A DNA stretch of 64,000 bases from Mesorhizobium sp. CU3 (GTDB lineage: Bacteria; Pseudomonadota; Alphaproteobacteria; Rhizobiales; Rhizobiaceae), in the NCBI RefSeq assembly GCF_006442965.1, contig NZ_VFWX01000007.1, positions 239,805 to 303,804 of the forward strand. The letters are read 5' to 3'. Shown in pieces: positions 17,174 through 25,324 of this stretch (within the stretch, counting starts at the first letter, position 1; every line of letters starts with the position of its first letter). The translations under genes were made by a program, and so were the position numbers. The notes beneath the pieces were generated by a model. That model ran no database searches. It saw only the letters and a program-made list of their open reading frames with translations, and was not told the DNA's origin.

Positions 17174-17497
17174 TCAAATTTTGAGTTGCTTGGAAAGTGC
17201 CTCGACGCTTTTCGCCAACGCCGCCGCATCGCCCACTATCCGCAGCGTCTTCAGCCGCGCTGTGCTGCCGGCAATCACCGATACAGCAGAACCCGGCACA
17301 CCCAGAGCCTTGGCAACCATCCGCATAAGCGCCGCGTTGGCGGCGCCGTTTTCCGGCACGGCGCGCACGCGGGCCTTGAGATGGCTCATTCCATCGGCCG
17401 TCGTCTCGACGCCGTCGATCCGGTCGAATGCCGCTTTCGGCGTCAGCCGCACGTGAAGGTCGATGCCGCCGTCGCGCAGGCGAAACGGCTCACGCAT
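17174..17497 (-). CDS. DUF167 / YggU family protein
   Basis: 107-residue UPF0235 (YggU) protein: 'LHVRLTPKAAFDRIDGVE', 'LKARVRAVPENGAANAALMRMVAKALGVPGSAVSVIAGSTARLKTL'. The V-P-E-x-G-x-A-N motif and the K/R of 'R.K...I' identify the family. Function is uncertain. It is typically paired with yggT, as here, where yggT ends 13 bp upstream. ATG at 17497 gives the usual length. Confidence 0.9.
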   Translation of the reverse strand: MREPFRLRDGGIDLHVRLTPKAAFDRIDGVETTADGMSHLKARVRAVPENGAANAALMRMVAKALGVPGSAVSVIAGSTARLKTLRIVGDAAALAKSVEALSKQLKI

Positions 17498-17509
17498 CGA
17501 TCAGCGGGC

Positions 17510-17800
17510 TCAGATAACCCAGGAAATCACCGTGGTCAGCAGGAACTGGCGAATGAAAAAGATGATCAAGAGCAGGATGATCGGCGAAATGTCGATACCG
17601 CCCAGATCGGGCATGAAGCGGCGTATCGGACGCAGCGCCGGCTCGGTCAGCCGATAGAGCATGTTGCTGACGGTGGCGACGAACTGGTTGCGCGAATTGA
17701 CGACATTGAAGGCATAGAGCCAGGAAAAAATCGCCGAGGCGATGATGATCCACCAGTAGATATCAAGCGCCATGACGATGGTCTGAATGAGGGCGATCAT
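17510..17800 (-). CDS. YggT family integral membrane protein
   Basis: 96-residue protein with two membrane regions. The first ([21 protein letters not shown] + [10 protein letters not shown]) contains 'ASAIFSWL', the last ([19 protein letters not shown]) is C-terminal, and the diagnostic loop is '[24 protein letters not shown]'. The ATG at 17800 is chosen because GGAG lies 8 bases upstream; a TTG four codons earlier is possible. It forms an operon with the DUF167 gene. The family is associated with cell division and osmotic tolerance in other bacteria. Confidence 0.9.
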   Translation of the reverse strand: MIALIQTIVMALDIYWWIIIASAIFSWLYAFNVVNSRNQFVATVSNMLYRLTEPALRPIRRFMPDLGGIDISPIILLLIIFFIRQFLLTTVISWVI

Positions 17801-17937
17801 GCCGGTCTCCAAATTGTCGCCGACATGTAGCCATTGCCCGCGGAACCGGCAAGGCCCGCCTGACTATCCGTGCGCGGGAGCCCCGTTTCGCCTTGACATC
17901 AAACGGCCGCGACCGATACAAGCCGATCCGCTGGAAC

Positions 17938-18013
17938 GGGGCTGTAGCTCAGCTGGGAGAGCGCATCGTTCGCAATGATGAGGTCAGGGGTTCGATCCCC
18001 CTCAGCTCCACCA
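17938..18013 (+). tRNA. tRNA-Ala (anticodon CGC)
   Basis: Full cloverleaf of 76 nt. Acceptor GGGGCTG (17938-17944) pairs with CAGCTCC (18003-18009), discriminator A, encoded CCA (18011-18013). D-arm GCTC...GAGC; anticodon stem CATCG/TGATG around loop TTCGCAA with anticodon CGC at 17971-17973; T-arm AGGGG-TTCGATC-CCCCT. Its 3' 17 bases are the attachment site of the adjacent genomic island and remain intact after insertion. Confidence 0.97.
17997..18013 (+). other. attL (17-bp core in tRNA-Ala 3' end)
   Basis: CCCCCTCAGCTCCACCA, identical to 31774-31790. It covers part of the T-stem, the acceptor 3' strand and CCA. Confidence 0.9.
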
Positions 18014-18091
18014 CCAGCGGCGCCATTGTTAAATACCATAGCGAAAACAAATAGTTACGGACGTCGTCTATTGCGATGGGGCCCCAATCGC

Positions 18092-18111
18092 GTACCCAAC
18101 CTGAGTACCCA
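18092..18111. other. Putative integrase arm-binding repeats, left end
   Basis: Two GTACCCA repeats (18092-18098 and 18105-18111) in the context GCGTACCCA-ACCT-GAGTACCCA. The same pair in swapped order is next to the integrase at 31681-31699. Occurrence only at the two ends of the island suggests recombinase or excisionase binding (inference). Confidence 0.45.
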
Positions 18112-18133
18112 GAGATAAGAAGGAGTTGCGACC

Positions 18134-21100
18134 GTATATATCCCTCGGGTTCTCATCTCAGGTGACAAGACCCTCACTGAAGAGCAGCTACTTCAGGACG
18201 GGAGGGTTTTCGTCGTCCTCGCTGAGCCCGGGGCAGGGAAAACGGAACTCCTCAAGACGCTGGCCGGTCTCCTCCAGACAACTCCAATAAAGGCCAGTAT
18301 TTTCCGCAACCGAGCGCACAAGTTGGGTTCCGGCGCTCTCGTCGTTGATGCGATGGACGAGGTTGCACGGATCGACAGCGTCGCCACCGATCAGATCATC
18401 GCTCAGGCAAGTGATACCTCAACCGCCACGGTGATTTTCGCCAGCCGGTCAGGCGAATGGGATCGGGGCCGCACTGCCTACGTAAAGCACTGCTTTGGCA
18501 TTGAGCCTGTCGTGGTGCGCCTGGAGCCGTTCACTGAAGCCGAGCAACGGCAGCTCTTCTCGAACTTCTTTCCTGATGAGACCTTTGATGCGTTTGTCGA
18601 GGAAGTGCACAAGTTCGGGCTCGCTCCTCTCTTGGGTAATCCGCAGTTCCTTCAACTGCTGGGGGCTGCGTACCTAGAAAGCGGTCGCGTTTTCACGTCC
18701 AGGGCAAAGATTTTCGCAGACGCAGTTAAGCGTTTAGCCCACGAGGCGAACTCTGAGCTGCCACGTCAAAAAGCGAAGCCACCGACTGCAGAGATTGTGG
18801 AATATGGCGGTGAGGTTCTGGCGAAGCTCTTGCTCTCCGGAGCGACTGGTATTGCGACGGTTGAGCAGCTGAGCGATGACGATTTCCCATTCATCAACAG
18901 CCTCAGCAGCAACGCCCCGCTGTCGGCCTTCCTCGTTGACACAGGCTTGCTGAAGCCCTCGGATGATCCCAATAAACACGAGCCGATCCACAGGATTGTC
19001 GCTGAGTACTGCGCCGCCGGATATCTTGTACGGCGAATAGAAGACCCGGCGGATCGACTCTCGCTAGGACGGGTAATGGCCATCATCGCGCCGAACGGGG
19101 TGACGCGTGACGAACTCCGGGGAATGCTAGGATGGATGGCAGCTCTTGGACGTGAACCACTTCAATTGGCTGCTATCCAGCTTGATCCTTATGCAGTTCT
19201 CGCGAACGGCGACCCCAGTCAACTCACCGCAAAAGCCAAGCAGATGCTGCTAACCGGCCTAGACCGGCTGGCCGACGCCGATCCCATGTTCCGGCGCAGT
19301 GATTTTTGGCGCCGCTTCAACGTAGGGCATTTCTTTAGCATCGATATTTTGGACCAGTTGCGCGTGATCCTCGGTAAGGCGGGCACTCTGCGCAACTTGG
19401 TACTTGAATTGCTGATCGGTACAGACGCTGCCACAGCCCTCGTTCCGGAAATCACCGCAATCTTAAGAAGCTCCACGGTTGATGCCGACACTCGCAAACT
19501 TTCTCAGGAGGCCTTGCTATCAATACGTGATTACAAACTAGCAGATGACTTTACCCTCCTTTTGGCCGAGGGATCAGCTGATGCTCTAGAAATGGCTGCA
19601 AGAGGCGTAGTGAAGCTCGGGGTAGCTGCAGTTGGCGCCCAAGAGGTTGGCGCTCTTCTGGACAAACTAAGCAGTTTATATCCCAATTCCGATGACCGTA
19701 GACACCATGTGTCTCACTATTTTATTGAACGGCTAATTCGCTCCTTCGATCTGGCTGACGTCATCGCATTCCTAGACCACTTATCTCCCAAGGTTGTATG
19801 CACCTGTTCTCCAACACATGATTATCGGTGCACGTGCCGACACGGGAAGAGCAAGATCATTGGTCACTTGCTAGATCGATATTTTGAACTTTCCACATAC
19901 CCACACGAGCCTGCGCGTGTTTGGTCGTGGGTCAAGGCACTTCACTTTAGGAACCGAGCAAGCGAGGAGCGGAGCGCGTCGGTCAAACATCTAGGCGCCA
20001 ATCACGACCTGAGGAGGTCGATACAGCAATTGGCGATGCAGGGCGCGAGGGGAAAAGACGCCGCGCATGAGGCCGTCACCAAGCTTTTTCTCAGCCACAG
20101 CCATTCCGGTCTTGTGCTACATGCGGGAGATCGAGAGGCGTTGAGCCAGTTTGCGGTTGAACAGGGTCTCGTAGACGTATGGGCGGAACTCTTGATCGCT
20201 CATGACATCTGGAGTGAAGCAAAGGGGCCTAATCCCGCCCGTGCCGCCCAGAGAAGCCAAAGCAAAACAGGACCTGAGTTTCTGGCCGCTTGGGCACTCA
20301 GGGAAAAATCCCGACGCCAATATGCCGAGCGAAGCTTCAAGATCCACCGGTCTCGCGGCAAGCGATATGCTGCCCGCGAAGCTGCCGTGGAAGAGAATAA
20401 TCGCGCGCACCTACGAGAGAATTTAGCCCAGATCGAAGGTGGGCAGCATTGGTGGTGGCTAAAAAGATTTGCCCAAGCCTATCTCTTCGCGACCGACGAA
20501 TTGAACCATCTTATCGACGATCCCGAAACCCCAAAGCGCGCGTTGCGCAACTGCTTTCCGCTACTCGACCCCCATGTTCCTACAGTTCAGGCTCTTGGCC
20601 TGCGTACCAGAGTTGATATCGCACAAGTGCTTCTTGCTGCCTGTATCGTCCGCTTTCGAGACGGTGATCGTCTTGGCGGCATCGATGCCCGTATTTTGGC
20701 GGCTGCTAAGACAGAGGCATCTTCGTATCCCGCATTTGAAGATGGTGAAGAAGCGGCATTTGAAGCCGCGCTGGATGACGCGCTGTTTGGGGAGCCAAAC
20801 TCTGCGGAGACATTCGCTAGAGACTACCTGGAACAGCAGCTTACTGCGACCGAAGAGGTTCCGGTGAGCACTTCTTGGCTCAATCACAAATCCGCGTTTC
20901 AGCACCTGAGGGCGACGTTGCCGCTCGAATGGCTGGAGCGATTTCCCAACATGCCGATTGAGGCAGTTAGGTCTCTCTTCGGCATGGCTGCCAAATTTGG
21001 GGATAGGGAGCAGTTTTTGGCGTTGATTGATCGACGCCTTGCTGATCCAGCCATTGATAGTGGCGAAAACACGGAAGCAGACAACCGGGCAAGATCTCGC

Positions 21101-22192
21101 AGCCGTTTCTGGAAGCTGAACGCCTTCCTCTATCACACCCCGGGCGGCACTGCAGCATGGCAGGATCTCCGAACGGATCCGAAGACGATCTTTGCCCTGG
21201 AGCACCGGCTGGGACGCTTTTACTCAGATGAGTACGATGATTACCCTCCGGTAACCGCTGAGATGATTTTCCAGATCCTCGATGCTTATGTCGAAGTCTG
21301 GCCAAAGGTGAATCTACCTAATACCTGGGGATCGAGCGACCCAGAGGAGGAGACCGCCTATCGGTTTCTCCGTGAATGCATTTGGAAAATCGCCGAAGAC
21401 ACCCCGGACCGTCGAATCCCTGTGCTAGATGTAATGATGGCCGACCCCCGTTTTGCCGATTTTCGCGACACCTTGCTCACGTTGCGTGTCGAGGCAAGCC
21501 GCAAGTTGGCGTTGCAGGATTTCCGTGCGCCCCTTCCCACGGAAGTCAGCAAAATGCTCGACGAAAATGAAGTTGCGTCGGTCGAGGATCTGCGCGCATT
21601 GATGGTCGAGGAACTTGGCAACTTGCAGAAGTGGCTCGACGGCTCAGATACTGATCCTATCGAACAGTTTTTTTCGGGTGGAAAGCGGGTCGACGAGAAT
21701 ACTGCGCGCAATCGGATTGTGGATCGACTACAGGGTCGAATGACCGCGCTCGGTCTTTCAATTGTCATCGAACGCCATATGTCTGGTGGCAATCGATGTG
21801 ACATTACCGCTTCATCCACCGTTCCTAGCGCCCATCGTCTCCTAGTTACGGAAGTAAAGGGGCAGTGGAACACTGAACTATACACCGCTGCATCTGCTCA
21901 GCTTGACCAACGCTACGCCATCCACCCGGATGCAGCCAAACAAGGCATCTATCTCGCACTTTGGTATGGCAACGGTGAGAAAGTTGCTGGACGCGTTGAT
22001 CCGACAATCACGACCGCCGAGGAATTGAAGGAAAAGATCATTTCGTTCATGCCCGAGGAATTACGGAGCAGGGTCGACGTTGTGGTGCTTGATTTGTCGC
22101 GACGGCCACAAACGCCCAAACCTTCCAAAACCTCAAAGCCCGCCCGCCGGGCCTCGCCGGTCAAGGGCAAGCGCAAGCCGAAGCCAACTTAA
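18134..22192 (+). CDS. STAND/NACHT-like NTPase with C-terminal PD-(D/E)xK-like nuclease (candidate defence protein)
   Basis: Open frame encoding about 1,350 residues. N-terminal: 'YIPRVLISGDKTLTEEQLL', Walker A AEPGAGKT (18221-18244) and Walker B ALVVDAMDE (18335-18361, D-x-x-D-E as in NACHT/STAND ATPases), followed by 'SRSGEWDR' and a winged-helix-like 'HRIVAEYCAAGYLV'. The long helical middle is repeat-like. It includes a Cys cluster C-T-C-x7-C-T-C-R-H-G near 19.8 kb followed by 'SKIIGHLLDRYFEL'. C-terminal: 'NRCDITAS...LLVTEVKGQWN' (EVK at 21851-21859), typical of PD-(D/E)xK nucleases, then 'AQLDQRYAIHPDAAKQGIYLALWYG'. No ATG/GTG/TTG occurs between the stop at 18116-18118 and Walker A. AAGGAG (18120-18125) is ideally spaced for the codon at 18134, which is GTA; the first canonical start, TTG 18323, would delete Walker A. 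Domain layout fits an abortive or nuclease defence sensor; function is inferred. Confidence 0.7.
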   Translation, partial: VYIPRVLISGDKTLTEEQLLQDGRVFVVLAEPGAGKTELLKTLAGLLQTTPIKASIFRNRAHKLGSGALVVDAMDEVARIDSVATDQIIAQASDTSTATVIFASRSGEWDRGRTAYVKHCFGIEPVVVRLEPFTEAEQRQLFSNFFPDETFDAFVEEVHKFGLAPLLGNPQFLQLLGAAYLESGRVFTSRAKIFADAVKRLAHEANSELPRQKAKPPTAEIVEYGGEVLAKLLLSGATGIATVEQLSDDDFPFINSLSSNAPLSAFLVDTGLLKPSDDPNKHEPIHRIVAEYCAAGYLVRRIEDPADRLSLGRVMAIIAPNGVTRDELRGMLGWMAALGREPLQLAAIQLDPYAVLANGDPSQLTAKAKQMLLTGLDRLADADPMFRRSDFWRRFNVGHFFSIDILDQLRVILGKAGTLRNLVLELLIGTDAATALVPEITAILRSSTVDADTRKLSQEALLSIRDYKLADDFTLLLAEGSADALEMAARGVVKLGVAAVGAQEVGALLDKLSSLYPNSDDRRHHVSHYFIERLIRSFDLADVIAFLDHLSPKVVCTCSPTHDYRCTCRHGKSKIIGHLLDRYFELSTYPHEPARVWSWVKALHFRNRASEERSASVKHLGANHDLRRSIQQLAMQGARGKDAAHEAVTKLFLSHSHSGLVLHAGDREALSQFAVEQGLVDVWAELLIAHDIWSEAKGPNPARAAQRSQSKTGPEFLAAWALREKSRRQYAERSFKIHRSRGKRYAAREAAVEENNRAHLRENLAQIEGGQHWWWLKRFAQAYLFATDELNHLIDDPETPKRALRNCFPLLDPHVPTVQALGLRTRVDIAQVLLAACIVRFRDGDRLGGIDARILAAAKTEASSYPAFEDGEEAAFEAALDDALFGEPNSAETFARDYLEQQLTATEEVPVSTSWLNHKSAFQHLRATLPLEWLERFPNMPIEAVRSLFGMAAKFGDREQFLALIDRRLADPAIDSGENTEADNRARSRSRFWKLNAFLYHTPGGTAAWQDLRTDPKTIFALEHRLGRFYSDEYDDYPPVTAEMIFQILDAYVEVWPKVNLPNTWGSSDPEEETAYRFLRECIWKIAEDTPDRRIPVLDVMMADPRFADFRDTLLTLRVEASRKLALQDFRAPLPTEVSKMLDENEVASVEDLRALMVEELGNLQKWLDGSDTDPIEQFFSGGKRVDENTARNRIVDRLQGRMTALGLSIVIERHMSGGNRCDITASSTVPSAHRLLVTEVKGQWNTELYTAASAQLDQRYAIHPDAAKQGIYLALWYGNGEKVAGRVDPTITTAEELKEKIISFMPEELRSRVDVVVLDLSRRPQTPKPSKTSKPARRASPVKGKRKPKPT

Positions 22193-22323
22193 CCTATACT
22201 GAGTGCAATTGGTCGCAGCAGAGAGCTGTCGAACCGCAGGCCCGAGATCGTCGCGTCAGGTCCTAAGTCGAATACACTCGGGCGAGCTAGCCTATGCAAA
22301 ATGCACAAGTATGGATGCATAGC

Positions 22324-23190
22324 TTAGTAGTCATCGAAGCATTCTTCCGTTTCGAGGATCTTGCGGAAGTCTGCTAGGACGTCGGCCCAAGCTGCTGTCT
22401 CCAGCAACCTCGCTGGGAGCCTTTCGTCCAACATCAGCAGCGCCAAGGCAAATCCTTCGGGGTCCTTGTGTGGCCGATCCTTGAGGGCCCTTGCTATGCT
22501 CTGTGCATAACCCCGGGCTCGCCTTGCGGCTTCAGCGCCGTGATCGACCTCGGGCTTTTCCTCTCCTTTGGATACAAGTTGCGCCTCTGTCCAGTTCATT
22601 TCCAGCAGTCGATCCGAAGTCATGCCTTTCCCGAGCAATGCCCGTTTGACCCGCCTCATGTTTGCCACGGAGCCGTCGGCGACCGCGCACTCCAGTGCGA
22701 TATGGCTCTTGGAGTAATCCGTTCGGGCTGTGAGCCTCCAAGCGGCATTCATCTTATCCTGGAGGCTCATAGGCATCTTGTTCTTGGAGTTCAACGAGAC
22801 CGACTTCGAGAAGGCCTCTTCGATGCTACCCCTGAAGACGCGAACCGGGATATTCCCGACAACACCCGCCCGCTTGTACGCAAGTCTCCTGTGGTGGCCG
22901 TCGAGAATGAACCAGCCTGCTCCACCCCACCACACCGTGATCGGTTCCAAGTGTCTCGGCTTCTCAGGTTTCCCAATGGCCTTTGCAAGGGTGTCGATGT
23001 GAGCCTCGTGTTCACCATCCCGATAGTCCAAGTTCCTTGGCTGAAAGATGCTCTCGATAGTTTGTAGCTCCTTCAGGCTGAGAACTTCAGGGTCTTGAGA
23101 ACTCGTCGGGTTAATAACAAGGGCTTTTTCCAGTGCCTCCAGTGCTTCTCCCGCGTCGAGGTCGTCAATGTCAAAGGTTGCTGAAGCCAA
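22324..23190 (-). CDS. ParB-like domain protein
   Basis: 288 residues. The N-terminal half (about 35-150) resembles the ParB/Srx fold: 'LSLKELQTIESIFQPRNLDYRDGEHEAHIDTLAKAIG', then 'ITVWWGGAGWFILDGHHRRLAYKRAG' with the GHHRR box corresponding to ParB box II (G-x-R-R). The 'ARTDYSKSHIALECAVADGSVANMRRVKRAL' part looks like a helix-turn-helix. Such orphan ParB-like proteins on islands bind or cut DNA, or hydrolyse nucleotides; which applies here is unknown. Start: TTG at 23190 with AAGGAA 8 bases upstream; no ATG precedes the domain. It lies 37 bp after the unknown 23228-24082 gene, in the same direction, so likely one operon. Confidence 0.7.
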   Translation of the reverse strand: MASATFDIDDLDAGEALEALEKALVINPTSSQDPEVLSLKELQTIESIFQPRNLDYRDGEHEAHIDTLAKAIGKPEKPRHLEPITVWWGGAGWFILDGHHRRLAYKRAGVVGNIPVRVFRGSIEEAFSKSVSLNSKNKMPMSLQDKMNAAWRLTARTDYSKSHIALECAVADGSVANMRRVKRALLGKGMTSDRLLEMNWTEAQLVSKGEEKPEVDHGAEAARRARGYAQSIARALKDRPHKDPEGFALALLMLDERLPARLLETAAWADVLADFRKILETEECFDDY

Positions 23191-23227
23191 CTTCGGGTTT
23201 CCTTCGGTGCTGATAGGGGGCCGGAGC

Positions 23228-24082
23228 TCAGGCGGTTTGGGTTCTCTGCTGGGCGAGTTTCACCGAGTCCAGAAGCGTCACAAAGCCTTCGCGCCAACGC
23301 GATTTTACCGGCTGATCCCACAGGGGAACCCCAAGGTGCAAGGCCTTCTTTGACGCAGCAACGGCGTCCTCGCCAAGCAGCCTTTGAACAGCGCCTGAGA
23401 CCTTCTTCCGGAGCTTTTGCGTGTGGGACGACCAGACCGTCGGGTGCCTTGGACCCTTTGGCGTGTATAGGATCGTCGATGTGTCCTTCGTCATAATGGG
23501 CATGGTCCACTTGCGGCTCGGGGTTCCCCTCTGGGTTGCCCAACTCCCCACTTGGGTCTCGATGAACCTCTCGCGAAATTCAGGAAGACCGTCGAAGTGC
23601 AAAAGGGCCCATCCCTCGACGGCAGCCGCACGAATAAACCAGTCTCGAAAGTCACTGCCATTCTTCGCGACTGTGGCCTTGACGATCTCCGCGCGGCCCC
23701 TCTGGGTGATCCGACGGTGCAGGCTGCCGGGCGATACTGCCCAACTTTCTGGACGCTTGAACCTCCTCGACTGGTAGCAAAGCTCCTGCTCGATCTGACT
23801 GCGTAGCTGCGGGGGACACCCTTTGGCCAACCACCGCTCTATCGCCTGGGAAAACGTGTGAAGCTCTTCCGCCGGTGGAATTGTCGCGATCGGGTCACCA
23901 ACGTCGCGAATTCGATCCGCGTGGATGCGGCAAAAGCGGCTAAGTCCGGCTCGATGATGGTGGCAGCCTTGGAGGCTGCAGGTGAGGGCTTGGTTGCGGT
24001 GCTTCCTGAGGGCCGTAACGCTCTTGCGGTCACTACGCTCCTTGGTCATCCAGGTAGTGGGGTTTCCCCGTTGGTTAGACAT
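23228..24082 (-). CDS. Unknown protein with Cys/His zinc-binding-like motif
   Basis: 284 residues, not recognised as a whole. Near the N-terminus (residues 35-64) is C-x4-C-x10-C-x2-H followed by 'ADRIRDVGDP'. This pattern is seen in small zinc-ribbon/HNH-associated modules of phage and island proteins, where the 'R-x3-GDP' tail is typical. The remainder is Arg/Trp-rich and mostly helical ('LHRRITQRGRAEIVKATVAKNG', 'TQKLRKKVSGAVQRLLGEDAVAASKKAL'). The start at 24082 (ATG, weak AGAGA upstream) is preferred to a GTG 51 bases upstream. It precedes the ParB-like gene and is probably co-transcribed. Function unknown; DNA or RNA binding is a guess. Confidence 0.55.
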   Translation of the reverse strand: MSNQRGNPTTWMTKERSDRKSVTALRKHRNQALTCSLQGCHHHRAGLSRFCRIHADRIRDVGDPIATIPPAEELHTFSQAIERWLAKGCPPQLRSQIEQELCYQSRRFKRPESWAVSPGSLHRRITQRGRAEIVKATVAKNGSDFRDWFIRAAAVEGWALLHFDGLPEFRERFIETQVGSWATQRGTPSRKWTMPIMTKDTSTILYTPKGPRHPTVWSSHTQKLRKKVSGAVQRLLGEDAVAASKKALHLGVPLWDQPVKSRWREGFVTLLDSVKLAQQRTQTA

Positions 24083-24233
24083 TTCATTCTCTGGGTATAG
24101 GTCGAGCGTGTGGAAGTAGCACTGGCTCCACACGGGTAAGGAAGACGCGAGCTTTGGGGTTATCTCGCTTGATTATTTTAGCACAAACGCCACGAGAGCG
24201 AAACAGGAATAGTGCGCCTTCAGAAGAATTTAG

Positions 24234-24416
24234 CTACTTTTTTGATTGTTGTTGGTATGCAACTCCCTTGGCAGCATTTTTATCTACGCCAACGGCCCTC
24301 GTTGCATCCGATGCCCCCAGCGGCGACCCTATCGCGCCCAATGCTCTTCTTTCGAGTGCTTCCAGCTTCAGCCACTGCTTGCGGGTGAGTGGCTTCTTCT
24401 CGGCCTTCTTTCCCAT
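24234..24416 (-). CDS. Small basic hypothetical protein
   Basis: 60 residues, MGKKAEKKPLTRKQWLKLEA..., strongly Lys/Arg-rich at the N-terminus with a short helical stretch (TRKQWLKLEALERRALGAIG). No family recognised. The ATG at 24416 follows a GAGAGACGAGG stretch as ribosome site. It starts 37 bp after the stop of the serine recombinase gene on the same strand and may be its co-transcribed partner. A protein-coding nature is plausible, not proven. Confidence 0.4.
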   Translation of the reverse strand: MGKKAEKKPLTRKQWLKLEALERRALGAIGSPLGASDATRAVGVDKNAAKGVAYQQQSKK

Positions 24417-24453
24417 TCCTCGTCTCTCCTCTTGCTGGTCCCTGCGCATCCCG

Positions 24454-25044
24454 TCAAACGCTCCGAAGGATACGGAAGACGCTGGATCGGCTCACGTTTA
24501 GCTCATGCACGATGGCATCGGCAGTCTTGCCCTCGGCCTTGAGCCGCAGCACATCCGCAGCCTTCCTTCTAGCGGTGGGCGCTCTTCCCTTGTACTTGCC
24601 ATCCGCCTTGGCCTTGGCGATGCCCTCGCGTTGCCGCTCAAGCATGAGATCGCGCTCGAACTCCGCGATACCGCCCAACATGGTCAGCATCAACTTGCCG
24701 GTGGGTGTGCTTGTGTCCATCTGCATCGAGAGGATGCGCAGGGTCACGCCTTTCGTCCTAAGCCTTTCGGTAATCCCTAGGAGATCAGCGGTTGATCGAG
24801 CGAGGCGATCTGGCTTGGTGACAACGAGAGTGTCGCCCTCGCGTAGATAGTCTAGAGCGGCCTCCAATTGGGGCCGTGCGATAGCCACTGAGGACAGTTG
24901 CTCGCTGAAGACCTTGATGCATCCTGCGGCCTTAAGATCACGCTGCTGGGCCTCAAGCCCTGCGTCTTGATCGACGGTCGAGGTACGAGCGTAGCCGATG
25001 GTAGGTGAAGTCACTTGAAGCCCCCGTGGTGTCAATGAATTCAT
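24454..25044 (-). CDS. Serine recombinase (resolvase/invertase family)
   Basis: 196 residues from ATG 25044 (186 if the GTG at 25014 is used, which has GGGGG upstream). The resolvase catalytic domain is visible: 'IGYARTSTVDQDAGLEAQQRDL' with the catalytic Ser in ARTST, 'LVVTKPDRLARSTADLL' (D-R-L-A-R active-site helix) and 'GKLMLTMLGGIAEFERDLMLERQREGI'. A C-terminal Hin-type helix-turn-helix reads 'GKTADAIVHELNVSRSSVFRIL'. Length and motifs match Tn3-type resolvases and invertases. Its promoter region is shared with the divergent hsdM operon. No transposase accompanies it, so it may serve inversion or resolution within the island. Confidence 0.88.
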   Translation of the reverse strand: MNSLTPRGLQVTSPTIGYARTSTVDQDAGLEAQQRDLKAAGCIKVFSEQLSSVAIARPQLEAALDYLREGDTLVVTKPDRLARSTADLLGITERLRTKGVTLRILSMQMDTSTPTGKLMLTMLGGIAEFERDLMLERQREGIAKAKADGKYKGRAPTARRKAADVLRLKAEGKTADAIVHELNVSRSSVFRILRSV

Positions 25045-25324
25045 AGACCCTGTGAACCAAGCAGTGCCAAAAGTCAACAACCATCCTAGTGAGACGGTCA
25101 TGGGCGGATTTTCCCTAGTGTCACAAGGGCAAGCCCTAGTGACCCGCTTCCCATTGGAACACGAGACGGACCCCCACGGGGGAACCAAGCCAAGGCGACA
25201 AGACAGTATCCGCAAACGAAAATTCTGCAAAAATGTGCGCTTATCGACGCAAGGCTCGCCAAAGGCTTGGGGGCCTATGCTAGGAGCAGCATCGAGAAAA
25301 CAGCCTGAGGGTCACAGGGGACGC

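Noticed and set aside
25052..25324. N-terminal 91-codon extension of HsdM
   Set aside because: The frame is open, but the conserved HsdM N-terminus starts at 25325 behind a ribosome site, and the extension would overlap the divergent resolvase promoter.
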